Of a stretch of 64,000 nucleotides of DNA, positions 18,504 through 27,166 are shown in pieces. The notes under the pieces were generated by a model, which saw nothing but the letters and a program-made list of their open reading frames with translations, searched no databases and was not told the DNA's origin. Every line of letters begins with the position of its first letter. Position 1 is the stretch's first letter. The position numbers and the translations under genes are program-made. Origin of the DNA: Microbacterium galbinum. Lineage in GTDB: Bacteria; Actinomycetota; Actinomycetes; Actinomycetales; Microbacteriaceae. Where the stretch lies: NCBI RefSeq assembly GCF_023101185.1, contig NZ_CP078077.1, positions 773,630 to 837,629 of the forward strand. Direction: 5' to 3'.

Positions 18504-19931
18504 ATGAGTACCACCGCTCGCGCGCAGAAGGCGCCTGATACCCGCGGACCGATCCGGAAGCTGCTGACGTCGTTCGGCTTCCAGATCCTCGCCGCCCTCG
18601 TCCTCGGCATCGCCGCCGGCCTCATCGGCCGCCAGCTCGGCGCCACCGCCGAGAACCCGAACGGCCTCTCGGCCACCCTCGACACCATCGGCAGCTCGTA
18701 CGTGACGCTGCTGCGCGCCGCCGTCGTGCCCCTCATCTTCACCGCCATCGTGGCGAGCATCTCGAACCTGCGCCGCGTGCAGAACGCCGCCCGCCTCGCC
18801 GGCCAGACGCTGCTGTGGTTCGCGATCACCGCGTTCATCGCCGTCGTCATCGGCATCGTGCTCGGCCTCGTCATCCAGCCCGGCGCCCGCGCGGGCGAGG
18901 GTCTCGAGCCCGGCGAGCCCTACACCGTCGGCACGTGGTGGAACTTCCTGCTCGGCCTCATCCCGCAGAACTTCCTCGGCATCGGCGTGAGCAGCTCGTT
19001 CGACGCCGAAGCCGGCGCCGTCTCGTCGAGCGTCAGCTTCAACATCCTGCAGGTCATCGTCGTCGCGGCCGTCGTCGGCATCGCCGCGCTCAAGGCGGGC
19101 AAGAAGGCCGAGCCGTTCCTCGTCTTCACCGAGTCGCTGCTCAAGGTCATCCAGCGCGTGCTGTGGTGGATCATCCGCATCGCCCCGCTCGGCACCTTCG
19201 GCCTCATCGGCGCCGCCGTCATCAAGTACGGCTGGGAGAAACTCGCCTCGCTCGGTTGGTTCGCGATCGCGATCTACATCGGCCTCGCGCTCGTGCTCTT
19301 CGTCGTCTACCCCGTGCTGGTGAAGACCCACGGCCTGTCGATCAAGCAGTACTTCTCGGGCGTCTGGCCCGCCGTGCAGCTCGCCTTCGTCAGCCGCTCG
19401 TCGATCGGCACGCTGCCGCTCACCGAGCGCGTCACCGAGCGCAACCTCGGCGTGCCCCGCTCGTACGCCTCGTTCGCCGTGCCGTTCGGCGCCACCACCA
19501 AGATGGACGGCTGCGCCGCGATCTACCCCGCGATCGCCGCGATCTTCGTCGCGCAGTTCTTCGGCATCGAGCTCAACTTCGTGCAGTACCTGCTCATCGT
19601 GATCGTCTCGGTCGTCGGTTCCGCCGCCACCGCCGGCACCACGGGCGCGGTCGTCATGCTCACGCTCACGCTGTCGACGCTCGGCCTGCCGCTCGAGGGC
19701 GTGGGACTGCTGCTCGCGATCGACCCGATCCTCGACATGGGCCGCACCGCGGTCAACGTCGCGGGCCAGGCGCTCATCCCGACGATCGTCGCCAAGCGCG
19801 AAGGCATCCTCGACGAGCGCCTCTACAACGCGCCGCGCGAGGGCCTCCCCTTCGCCGAGGACGATGACGACGACGCCCCCGAGGCGGATGCCGGCACCAC
19901 CGCCGCACCGGAGCCCGCCGCCACGCGCTGA
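18504..19931 (+). CDS. Dicarboxylate/amino acid:cation symporter (DAACS)
   Basis: 475 aa from ATG 18504. Family signatures include SSVSFNILQ, the re-entrant Ser-rich loop AFVSRSSIGTLPLT, FAVPFGATTKMDG (the NMDGT-like site) and SAATAGTTGAVVMLTLTLSTLGLP. Acidic C-terminal tail. It imports C4-dicarboxylates or glutamate/aspartate with Na+ or H+; which one cannot be told from sequence. Monocistronic, flanked by hairpin terminators on both sides. Confidence 0.92.
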   Translation: MSTTARAQKAPDTRGPIRKLLTSFGFQILAALVLGIAAGLIGRQLGATAENPNGLSATLDTIGSSYVTLLRAAVVPLIFTAIVASISNLRRVQNAARLAGQTLLWFAITAFIAVVIGIVLGLVIQPGARAGEGLEPGEPYTVGTWWNFLLGLIPQNFLGIGVSSSFDAEAGAVSSSVSFNILQVIVVAAVVGIAALKAGKKAEPFLVFTESLLKVIQRVLWWIIRIAPLGTFGLIGAAVIKYGWEKLASLGWFAIAIYIGLALVLFVVYPVLVKTHGLSIKQYFSGVWPAVQLAFVSRSSIGTLPLTERVTERNLGVPRSYASFAVPFGATTKMDGCAAIYPAIAAIFVAQFFGIELNFVQYLLIVIVSVVGSAATAGTTGAVVMLTLTLSTLGLPLEGVGLLLAIDPILDMGRTAVNVAGQALIPTIVAKREGILDERLYNAPREGLPFAEDDDDDAPEADAGTTAAPEPAATR

Positions 19932-19950
19932 GCGCCACCCGCCGCATCAC

Positions 19951-19996
19951 CGAACGAGCGCCCCGTCCTCTTCCCGGACGGGGCGCTCTCGTTCGT
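19951..19996. terminator. Bidirectional terminator between convergent genes
   Basis: A nearly complete palindrome, arms beginning CGAACGAGCGCCCCGTCC, with a short central TCTTCCC loop. Located between the symporter and antiporter genes, which converge. Confidence 0.8.
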
Positions 19997-20012
19997 CAGT
20001 GGGATGCCGCGG

Positions 20013-21743
20013 CTACGCGCGCTCGCCCGGACGGGTCGCCCCGCGGGTGTCCATGGCGAGCTCCTCGGCATCCATCGCCGCGATCAGCTCGCGCATGACC
20101 TCCTCGTCGAGGTTGCCCTTGTCGCGTTCCTCGAGGAGGATCTCGCGGCGCACCTGCAACCAGCCCTTCGAGAGGGCGACGAGGTCGTCGTACGAGGGCT
20201 TGGCGACCGAGTCCTCGACCTCCTGCGCCTCGTCGGTGTCCTTCTCGACGCGGGTCATGCGCTTGGCGAAAGCGTCGAAGATCGAGAGGTCGACCTCGCC
20301 GTACTTCCTCTCCCACTCCACGCGCTTCTCGGCGAGGAACGCCTTGCCGGCCGTGCGGCTTCTCTCCTTCACCGCGGCGAGGGCCTTCTCATCCTCGGCG
20401 TGATCGACATCGCTGGCGATGCCGAGGCGGCGGATCAGCATCGGCAGCGTGAGCCCCTGCAGCAGCAGCGTGCCGACGGTCACGATGAACGCGACCACGA
20501 CGATCGCGTGCGAGGCCCGCTCGTCGAGGGTGGCGAGGTCGGCTGCGGCGAGCGCCGTCGCGAGCGTGACCACGCCGCGCATGCCCGCCCAGGAGATGAC
20601 CGCGTTGTCCTTCCAGGTGAGCTGGAGGCCCGCCATCCGCTCGCGCACGATCTGTGTGCGCAGTTCGTCGGGGGTGTATTGGCCCCAGCGCCGCGACTGC
20701 TTCTGCCGCTTCTGGAACTCTCCCGATTCGACCCCGCGATCCCAGCGGGCGAGGCGCCGGCGGTCCTGGAAGTTCGCCCAGGCGTTGGCCGGGAAGATGA
20801 ACAGCGGGCGCACGATCAGCACGACCACGAGCACGGCGCCGGAGAGCAGCAGGATCTCGCCGATCGATTCGGCGCCGAGGTCGCTGACCACGCGCGGCAG
20901 CTGCAGACCGATGTACGCGAACACGAAGCTCTCGAGCAGGAAGTCGGCCGAGAGCCAGATCGGCTTCTCCTGCTGACGGGTCGTGTAATCGGTGCGCGGA
21001 GCGTTGAAGCCGACGTACAGGCCCATCGCGACGACCGCCAGCACGCCCGAGCCGTTGAGGTGCTCGGCGATCGCGTAGGCGCCGAAGGGCGCGAGCAGGC
21101 CGAACGTACCGATCACGACGGGGTCGGAGATGCGCATGCGCAGTTGGTGCAGCGCGACTCCGAACACCAGGCCGATGCCGACACCCACCGCCACCGCGAC
21201 GACGAACTGCCAGATGCCGCCCCAGACGCTCACGGTCGCGCCCGCGAGGATCGCCGCGAACACCCGATACAGCGTCAGCGAGGTCGCATCGTTGATGAGG
21301 CTCTCGCCCGACAGCACCGTCATGATGCGGCGCGGCAGGCCGAGCTTGCGGCCGATCGCGGCGGCCGAGACCGCATCGGGCGGAGAGACGATCGCGCCGA
21401 GCAGCAGCGCCCCGGGAAGGCCCAGATCGGGGAAGATCCACCACGCGATCAGACCGACGGCGATCGCCGTGATCAGCACCAGCCAGATCCCCAAACGGCG
21501 GATCTGCGGCAGGCTGCGCCGGAACCCGACGAACGAGACGTCGAGGGCCGCCGAGTACAGCAGCGGCGGCAGCACGAGGTTCAGCAGCAGGTGCCCGTCG
21601 GCACGCAGCTCCGGCACGAACGGAAGGAACGACACCGCGAGCGCGACGACCGTGACGAGCAGCGGGGCGGGCCACCCGCGCCAGCGCGCGATGGCCGCCA
21701 CGACCACGGCGCCGACGAGGACGTAGAAGATCTCGGCATCCAT
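20013..21743 (-). CDS. Na+/H+ antiporter, CPA1 family
   Basis: 576 aa. About twelve membrane helices; the ion-binding signatures LLGAIVSPPDAVSAAAIGR and SGESLINDATSLTLYRV are clear. A central hydrophilic loop (FQDRRRLARWDRG) and a long cytoplasmic, helical C-terminal tail from about residue 460, rich in charged residues, probably regulatory. ATG 21743 lies 6 nt after TAATCT (leaderless type). It exchanges Na+ or K+ for H+ in pH and salt homeostasis. Confidence 0.93.
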   Translation of the reverse strand: MDAEIFYVLVGAVVVAAIARWRGWPAPLLVTVVALAVSFLPFVPELRADGHLLLNLVLPPLLYSAALDVSFVGFRRSLPQIRRLGIWLVLITAIAVGLIAWWIFPDLGLPGALLLGAIVSPPDAVSAAAIGRKLGLPRRIMTVLSGESLINDATSLTLYRVFAAILAGATVSVWGGIWQFVVAVAVGVGIGLVFGVALHQLRMRISDPVVIGTFGLLAPFGAYAIAEHLNGSGVLAVVAMGLYVGFNAPRTDYTTRQQEKPIWLSADFLLESFVFAYIGLQLPRVVSDLGAESIGEILLLSGAVLVVVLIVRPLFIFPANAWANFQDRRRLARWDRGVESGEFQKRQKQSRRWGQYTPDELRTQIVRERMAGLQLTWKDNAVISWAGMRGVVTLATALAAADLATLDERASHAIVVVAFIVTVGTLLLQGLTLPMLIRRLGIASDVDHAEDEKALAAVKERSRTAGKAFLAEKRVEWERKYGEVDLSIFDAFAKRMTRVEKDTDEAQEVEDSVAKPSYDDLVALSKGWLQVRREILLEERDKGNLDEEVMRELIAAMDAEELAMDTRGATRPGERA

Positions 21744-21771
21744 CCGGCCAGATTAGCGCCCGCGCCGGGCG

Positions 21772-22071
21772 TCACCCCTCGTCGAGAGCGTCGCGCAGGT
21801 CGGCGTTCCGGTCCTGCAGATCGGCGTTCTCGTCCTGGAGGTCGAGCACCCGGGCGATGCCCGCGATGTTGATGCCGTCGTCACGCAACTGCGCCGCCCT
21901 CCGCAGGCGATCGATGTCGTCGTCGCTGTAGCGCCGGGTGCCGCCGTCACTCCGCGCGGGCGTCAGCAGCCCTTTGCTCTCGAACAGGCGGAGGGTCGCC
22001 TCGGGCAGGTCGACGAGCTGCGCGGCGACGGCGATGCCGTAGAGCGGGGTGCTCGAATCGCGATGCGGCAT
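21772..22071 (-). CDS. MerR-family regulator, divergent from hsp20
   Basis: 99 aa. Single MerR DNA-binding domain (YGIAVAAQLVDLPEATLRLFESKGLLTPARSDGGTRRYSDDDI) and a short C-terminal coiled coil (LQDENADLQDRNADLRDAL). Similar in size to HspR-like repressors of heat-shock genes, and it faces the hsp20 gene 129 nt away, so it probably controls that promoter. The perfect HspR site (HAIR) is not seen; a different dyad is present. Confidence 0.85.
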   Translation of the reverse strand: MPHRDSSTPLYGIAVAAQLVDLPEATLRLFESKGLLTPARSDGGTRRYSDDDIDRLRRAAQLRDDGINIAGIARVLDLQDENADLQDRNADLRDALDEG

Positions 22072-22097
22072 CCGGTTCTCCTTCGAGACGTCGGGAC

Positions 22098-22161
22098 TTG
22101 CGGAAGTGGCTGGATCTGTTCTATAAAAAATCTACAGCAAATGATGCAGATCTTCTGCATC
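22098..22161 (+). promoter_or_regulatory. hsp20 promoter with downstream dyad
   Basis: TTGCGG (22098-22103), 18-nt spacer, TATAAA (22122-22127). About 10 nt beyond the expected start point lies a perfect dyad, GATGCAGA-TCT-TCTGCATC (22143-22161), a candidate MerR-type or other repressor site. A short AT-rich block surrounds the -10. Confidence 0.7.
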
Positions 22162-22200
22162 GGTCATCGAGCCCGAGAGGGCCGCACGAAAGGAGACACC

Positions 22201-22623
22201 ATGGCACTCACCTTCGATCCGTTCAGTCAGCTCGACCGCTTCGCCGCGAGCGTGCTCGACTCCGTTCGCGCCCCCCGGTCCATGCCGGTGGACCTCTATC
22301 GCGACGGCGACCGCTACATCCTGCACGCCGATCTGCCGGGCGCCGATCCCGGCTCGATCGACGTCGATCTCGACGGCGCGCAGCTGACCATCCGCGCCCA
22401 GCGCACCGCCGACAGCCAGGAGGGCGTGCGCTGGCTCGCTCGCGAGCGCGGCGCCGGCACGTTCCTGCGCCAGTTCACGCTCGGCGAGGGTGTCGACCTC
22501 GACAGCATCAGCGCCTCCTACGAGAGCGGCGTGCTGTCGGTCATCATCCCCGTCAGCGAGCGTGCGAAGCCGCGCAAGATCACCGTCGAATCGGCCGACC
22601 AGCGGCGGGCGATCGACGCCTGA
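22201..22623 (+). CDS. hsp20: Hsp20/alpha-crystallin small heat-shock protein
   Basis: 140 aa from ATG 22201 with AAAGGAGACACC upstream. Alpha-crystallin domain about residues 30-130: PVDLYRDGDRYILHADLPGADPGSIDVDLDGAQLTIRAQR and the terminal strand YESGVLSVIIPVSERAKPRKITV (GVL motif). ATP-independent holdase. Probably co-transcribed with the small gene at 22796, although an inverted repeat separates them. Divergent from a MerR-type regulator. Confidence 0.93.
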   Translation: MALTFDPFSQLDRFAASVLDSVRAPRSMPVDLYRDGDRYILHADLPGADPGSIDVDLDGAQLTIRAQRTADSQEGVRWLARERGAGTFLRQFTLGEGVDLDSISASYESGVLSVIIPVSERAKPRKITVESADQRRAIDA

Positions 22624-22703
22624 TCCTCTCGGGGGCGCGCGATCGCGCCTCGCACGGTCGCGCCTCCCCGCGGTCGCGCCGTGCGCGGTCGCGCCTCCCC
22701 ATG

Positions 22704-22765
22704 CACGGATCGGTGCGAACCGTCGGTTCTGAGAGACCATGAGCGACATTTCGCACCGATCCGTG
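22704..22765. repeat. Inverted repeat, CGGATCGGTGCGAA family (copy 1)
   Basis: Perfect 16-nt arms (22704-22719 and 22750-22765) around a 30-nt spacer. A decayed relative lies at 48280-48334: over 55 aligned bases I count 40 identities, including part of the spacer. Between two same-strand genes, so termination alone does not explain its position. Confidence 0.85.
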
Positions 22766-22795
22766 TAGCCCCGCACCCCTCGTGAAAGGAACGTC

Positions 22796-23026
22796 ATGAC
22801 CACCTCCCCCGACCTCGACCGCTTCCTCGCGTCGATGGAGTACCCCGCCACGCGCGACGACCTGCTGCGCGAATCCGCGCGCGACGGGCTTCCCGCCGAG
22901 GACCGCCGGCTGCTCGCCGAACTGCCCGAGCAGAGCTACAGCGCCGGCTGGAGCATCCGCTATCGCCTGGCGCGCCGCTCACTGGCGGATGCCTTCACCT
23001 CGGCGCGCACGCCGGTGGCCGCCTGA
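22796..23026 (+). CDS. Small DUF2795-like protein
   Basis: 76 aa, ATG 22796 with AAAGGAAC upstream. MEYPATRDDLLRESARDGL...LLAELPEQSYSAGWSIRYRLARR resembles the DUF2795 fold (Tyr-Pro-Ala plus Leu-Pro...Tyr pattern), a small helical domain of unknown function common in actinobacteria. Downstream of hsp20 on the same strand, probably related to stress. Confidence 0.7.
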   Translation: MTTSPDLDRFLASMEYPATRDDLLRESARDGLPAEDRRLLAELPEQSYSAGWSIRYRLARRSLADAFTSARTPVAA

Positions 23027-23091
23027 CCACTCTCTGCACGATCGGGGGAGCGGCGGGAATGCCCCGCCGCTCCCCCCGGTTGCAGCAGGGG

Positions 23092-24132
23092 ATGAATGAC
23101 GTCGCACTCTCCGTCCTCGACCTCGTGCCCGTGCGCACCGGTCAGACCAGCGCCGAGGCCATCCGCGCCTCCCTCTCGCTCGCCGAGATCGCCGACCGGC
23201 TCGGCTATCGCCGTTACTGGTTCGCCGAGCACCACAACATGCCGGCCGTGGCATCCACCACTCCCCCGGTGCTGATCGCCGCCGCCGCGACCCGCACCTC
23301 GAGCATCCGCCTCGGATCCGGCGGCGTCATGCTGCCGAACCACGCGCCGCTCATCGTCGCGGAGCAGTTCGCGGCCCTGGCCGCGATCGCCCCCGGCCGC
23401 ATCGACCTCGGCCTCGGGCGCGCACCCGGCAGCGACCCCGTGATCACCCAGCTGCTGCGCGGCTCGGGCGTCACCAGCGACGTCGAGCAGTTCCCCCGTC
23501 ACGTACAGGACATCGCCGCGCTCGTCTCGAACGAGGGGGCGACCGTGCGCTTCACCTCCGGCGGGGAGTACACGGTGCGTGCGACGCCCGCAGCGACCGA
23601 CGCCCCCGAGGTGTGGCTGCTCGGCTCGAGCGACTACTCGGCTCAGCTCGCGGCATCCCACGGCCTGCCGTACGTGTTCGCCAACCACTTCTCGGGCGAG
23701 GGCCTGGAGCGCGCGCTCGATCTCTATCGCACGAACTACCAGCCGAGCGAGGAGCACCCGACGCCGCGCACCTTCCTGACGGTCAACGCCGTCGCGTCGC
23801 CCTCCGTCGAGGAGGCCGAGGCGCGCGCCCTGCCGCAGCTGCGCATGATGTCGCGGCTGCGTCTCAACAAGCCGCTCATCGCTCTCGAGACGGTGGAGGA
23901 GGCCCTGGCGGCCGAATCGGATGCCGCGACCGATCAGGTCGTGCAGGCCGCCCGCTCGCGCTGGTTCGTCGGAACGGGCGAGTCCGTCGCCGCCGAGGTG
24001 CGCGAGTTCGCGAGCCGCTGGGGCGTCGACGAGGTCATGCTCTCCCCCGTCGCCGGCGCCCACGAGTCCGACCCCGCCGACTCGGCCACGGGCCGCGCCC
24101 AGACCCTGGAGCTGGTCGCCGCAGCGCTGTAG
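23092..24132 (+). CDS. LLM-class flavin-dependent monooxygenase (luciferase-like)
   Basis: 346 aa from ATG 23092 (MNDVALSVLDLVPVRTGQT), preceded by CAGCAGGGG; the longer frame from 23059 has no site. Typical alkanal-monooxygenase-like barrel: ADRLGYRRYWFAEHHNMPAVASTTPPVLIA, then IRLGSGGVMLPNHAPLIVAEQFAALAAIAPGRIDLGLGRAPG, and LLGSSDYSAQLAASHGLPYVFANHFSG. Uses reduced FMN; substrate unknown. Confidence 0.88.
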   Translation: MNDVALSVLDLVPVRTGQTSAEAIRASLSLAEIADRLGYRRYWFAEHHNMPAVASTTPPVLIAAAATRTSSIRLGSGGVMLPNHAPLIVAEQFAALAAIAPGRIDLGLGRAPGSDPVITQLLRGSGVTSDVEQFPRHVQDIAALVSNEGATVRFTSGGEYTVRATPAATDAPEVWLLGSSDYSAQLAASHGLPYVFANHFSGEGLERALDLYRTNYQPSEEHPTPRTFLTVNAVASPSVEEAEARALPQLRMMSRLRLNKPLIALETVEEALAAESDAATDQVVQAARSRWFVGTGESVAAEVREFASRWGVDEVMLSPVAGAHESDPADSATGRAQTLELVAAAL

Positions 24133-24199
24133 ACACGCGCGACGGAGGTCTGGCGCACCGGGCCCGGCGGGCGTAGCCTCAGCCCTGGAGAGGAGTTCG

Positions 24200-24412
24200 A
24201 TGATGAGCACCAGCACCACACTCGGCCTCTGGGTGGCCTACGGCCCGAACGGCGTCGTCGGCAGCATCCGTCATGACGACGAGGGCTATCGGGTGACGAT
24301 GGCGGGGGCGGATGCCTCGGCCGGAACCTACCCGTCGCTCGCCGTCGCCAAGAGTGCGCTCCACGCGCGCATGCGGCCGGGCAGCGACTGGCCGAACTTC
24401 CGGGAGCACTGA
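24200..24412 (+). CDS. Small conserved-looking protein, unknown function
   Basis: 70 aa from ATG 24200, preceded by GGAGAGGAG about 6 nt upstream. Compact beta-rich sequence with GLWVAYGPNGVVGSIRHDDEGYRVTMAGAD then SLAVAKSALHARMRPG. A strong ribosome-binding site and high coding character support it; I do not recognise the family. A TAGCCT box 21 nt upstream of the start may be its own promoter element. Confidence 0.7.
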   Translation: MMSTSTTLGLWVAYGPNGVVGSIRHDDEGYRVTMAGADASAGTYPSLAVAKSALHARMRPGSDWPNFREH

Positions 24413-24476
24413 CCCGCGCCGGACGGAGCCGGAGGGCCGAGGGGGCTGAGTGGGCGCGATCCGCGCCGGAGGGGGC

Positions 24477-25418
24477 TCAGGCCTCGGGCTCACCCGAGAC
24501 GATGCCGCGCAGCCAGTCGCGCGCCTCGACGAACACGTCGTCGGCGTAGCGATCCGGGTAGTGAACGATCTGACGGTCGGCCCGCGGGTACGACCCGAGG
24601 AACACCACGCGCGGGCTGAACCGACGGATGCCGAGCAGCGCATCCGCCATGCGTTCGTGCTCGATGTGGCCGTCGGCATCGATGACGAAACGATAGCGGC
24701 CGAGTTCGTCACCGATCGGGCGCGACTCGATGAGCGACAGGTTGATGCCGCGGGTCGAGAACTGCTCGAGCATCTCGAGGAGCGATCCCGGGTGGTCGTG
24801 GGGCAGCTCGACGATGAGCGAGGTCTTGTCGGCACCGGTCGGCGCGGGCGGCGCGGTCGTGCGCGAGACGAGCACGAAGCGGGTGACGGCGTTGGCGTTG
24901 TCGCCGATGCCGGAGGCGAGCACGTCGACGTCGTAGTGATTGACGATGCCGGGGGCGGCGATCGCGGCCTGGGCGGGCAGGCTGCCGTCGAGCACGCCGA
25001 TCGCCGAGGCGACGTTGCTGGATGCCGGAACGTGCGAGTGCGCGGGGATGTTCGCGCCGAGCCATCCGTGGCACTGGGCGTAGGCGACGGGGTGCGCGGC
25101 GATGACCGACACCTCGTCGAGCGTGGTGCCGCGCGGGGCGACGAGCACGAAGTTCACCTTCACGAGGTACTCGCCGATGATGCGCAGACCCGGGAGGGTC
25201 GCGAGGGCGTCCTGCGTGGTGGAGACGCCGCCCTCGATCGAGTTCTCGATCGCGATCATCGCGGCGTCGCTGCGGCCCTCGAGCACGTCGGCGAGGGCTT
25301 CGCCGACGTTGTGCACGGCACGCCACTGCTGGCCTCGGGCTTCGGCGACCTGGTCGAGCGCCGCCTCCGTGAACGTTCCGGCGGGTCCTAGATAGCTGTA
25401 GGTACGGCGTTCGGTCAC
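24477..25418 (-). CDS. pheA: Prephenate dehydratase
   Basis: 313 aa from GTG 25418 (VTERRTYSYLGPAGTFTEAAL) with AAGG 7-8 nt upstream; a TTG at 25445 is the longer alternative. Catalytic domain (AMIAIENSIEGGVSTTQDAL, with the Thr in a TRF-type segment NAVTRFVLVSR) and a C-terminal ACT domain carrying the ESRP phenylalanine-binding motif (SLIESRPIGDELGRYRFVID). Converts prephenate to phenylpyruvate; feedback-inhibited by Phe. Overlaps no neighbour. Confidence 0.95.
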   Translation of the reverse strand: MTERRTYSYLGPAGTFTEAALDQVAEARGQQWRAVHNVGEALADVLEGRSDAAMIAIENSIEGGVSTTQDALATLPGLRIIGEYLVKVNFVLVAPRGTTLDEVSVIAAHPVAYAQCHGWLGANIPAHSHVPASSNVASAIGVLDGSLPAQAAIAAPGIVNHYDVDVLASGIGDNANAVTRFVLVSRTTAPPAPTGADKTSLIVELPHDHPGSLLEMLEQFSTRGINLSLIESRPIGDELGRYRFVIDADGHIEHERMADALLGIRRFSPRVVFLGSYPRADRQIVHYPDRYADDVFVEARDWLRGIVSGEPEA

Positions 25419-25495
25419 GCGTTTCACCTTAGCCCTCCGCGTCAAGGCTCCGACGCGAAGTTTCCTCTCGGGCCGGATCGGTGCAGACTGAACTC

Positions 25496-27163
25496 ATGAC
25501 GAGCCGTGCCGGCCTCCCCGCGGAGGAAAGTGACCTCATCGATGTCGACGAGTTGATCGCCGCCTACTACGACCGCATCCCGCGCCCGGATGTCGCCGCC
25601 GAGCGCGTCGCGTTCGGCACCAGCGGCCATCGCGGGTCGTCGCTCAGCGGCAGCTTCAACGAGGTGCACATCCTCGCCACCACGCAGGCGATCGTCGACT
25701 ACCGCGCGGGCCAGGGCATCACCGGCCCGCTCTTCCTCGGTCGCGACACGCACGCGCTGTCGCTGCCGGCCGAGCGCAGCGCGATCGAGGTGCTCGTCGC
25801 GAACGGCGTCGACGTGCGCGTCGACTCCCGCGACTCGTGGGTGCCGACCCCGGCGCTCAGCCACGCGATCCTCACGTACAACCGGGCCCTTCGACAGGCT
25901 CAGGGACCGGCGGAGGCGGAGGGGAACGCGGGCCGCGCCGACGGCATCGTCGTCACCCCCTCGCACAACCCGCCCCGCGACGGCGGCTTCAAGTACAACC
26001 CGCCGCACGGCGGCCCCGCCGACACCGACGCCACGGGCTGGATCGCCGACCGCGCGAACCAGCTCATCGAGGCGAACCTCGAGGGCGTGAAGCGCGTGCG
26101 CTTCGCCGACCTCGACGCCGACACGATCGGCAGCTACGACTTCCGCGACGCCTACGTGCGCGACCTCGCGTCGATCATCGACGTCGAGGCGATCCGCCGC
26201 GCGGGTGTGCGCATCGGGGCCGACCCGCTGGGCGGAGCATCCGTGGAGTACTGGGCGCTCATCAAGGAGGTCTTCGACCTCGACCTCACCGTCGTGAACC
26301 CCGAGGTCGACCCGACCTGGCGCTTCATGACGCTCGACTGGGACGAGAAGATCCGCATGGATCCGTCGTCGCCGTCGGCCATGGCCTCGCTCGTCGCCAA
26401 GAAGGGCGACTTCGACGTGCTCACCGGCAACGACGCGGATGCCGACCGCCACGGCATCGTCACCCCGGATGCCGGTCTCATGAACCCGAACCACTACCTC
26501 GCCGTCGCGATCGACTACCTGTTCTCGCACCGCACGGAGTGGCCGCGGGATGCCGCGATCGGCAAGACGCTCGTGTCGTCGATGATCATCGACCGCGTCG
26601 CGGAGTCGCTCGGCCGTCGCCTGCTCGAGGTCCCGGTCGGGTTCAAGTGGTTCGTTCCCGGTCTGCTCGACGGCTCGGTCGCGTTCGGCGGCGAGGAGTC
26701 GGCCGGTGCGTCGTTCCTGCGCTTCGACGGCTCGGTGTGGTCGACCGATAAGGACGGCATCCTGCTGTGCTTGCTGGCCGCCGAGATCATCGCCGTGACG
26801 GGCAAGTCGCCGTCGGAGCGCTATGCCGAGCTCGAGACCGCGTTCGGCTCGTCGGCCTACCAGCGGGTGGATGCTCCGGCGACGCCAGAGCAGAAGGCGA
26901 CGCTCGCGAAGCTGGCGCCCGAGTCGGTGTCGGCGACCACGCTGGCCGGCGAGGAGATCACCGCCAAGCTCTCGCACGCCCCCGGTAACGGCGCGGCGAT
27001 CGGCGGCCTCAAGGTGCAGACCGAGCACGCGTGGTTCGCCGCGCGCCCCTCGGGCACCGAAGACGTCTACAAGCTGTACGCCGAGAGCCTGCGCGGCCCC
27101 GAGCACCTCGCCGAGGTGCAGGCCGAGGCGCGCGCGGTGGTGTCGGCGGCGCTGGGGGCGTAG
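25496..27163 (+). CDS. pgm: Phosphoglucomutase (alpha-D-glucose phosphate-specific)
   Basis: 555 aa from ATG 25496; GTG 25481 would add 5 residues. Phosphohexomutase with N-terminal FGTSGHRG, catalytic Ser in [14 protein letters not shown], Mg-binding [12 protein letters not shown], and sugar-binding [10 protein letters not shown]. Interconverts Glc-1-P and Glc-6-P and feeds the Leloir pathway encoded next door. Residues 130-138 (RALRQAQGP) are encoded by a REP-type repeat (25884-25908), inserted just before the catalytic loop in frame. The total length is slightly above the usual. Confidence 0.95.
   Translation: MTSRAGLPAEESDLIDVDELIAAYYDRIPRPDVAAERVAFGTSGHRGSSLSGSFNEVHILATTQAIVDYRAGQGITGPLFLGRDTHALSLPAERSAIEVLVANGVDVRVDSRDSWVPTPALSHAILTYNRALRQAQGPAEAEGNAGRADGIVVTPSHNPPRDGGFKYNPPHGGPADTDATGWIADRANQLIEANLEGVKRVRFADLDADTIGSYDFRDAYVRDLASIIDVEAIRRAGVRIGADPLGGASVEYWALIKEVFDLDLTVVNPEVDPTWRFMTLDWDEKIRMDPSSPSAMASLVAKKGDFDVLTGNDADADRHGIVTPDAGLMNPNHYLAVAIDYLFSHRTEWPRDAAIGKTLVSSMIIDRVAESLGRRLLEVPVGFKWFVPGLLDGSVAFGGEESAGASFLRFDGSVWSTDKDGILLCLLAAEIIAVTGKSPSERYAELETAFGSSAYQRVDAPATPEQKATLAKLAPESVSATTLAGEEITAKLSHAPGNGAAIGGLKVQTEHAWFAARPSGTEDVYKLYAESLRGPEHLAEVQAEARAVVSAALGA
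25884..25908. repeat. REP-type element inside pgm
   Basis: Core CCCTTCGACAGGCTCAGGGA, imperfectly palindromic (TTCGACAGGCTCAGG, with CCT...AGG ends). It is translated as LRQAQGP within pgm and keeps the frame. The same core is found in galK, the cytochrome b gene and several intergenic sites. Confidence 0.9.
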
Positions 27164-27166
27164 CGC

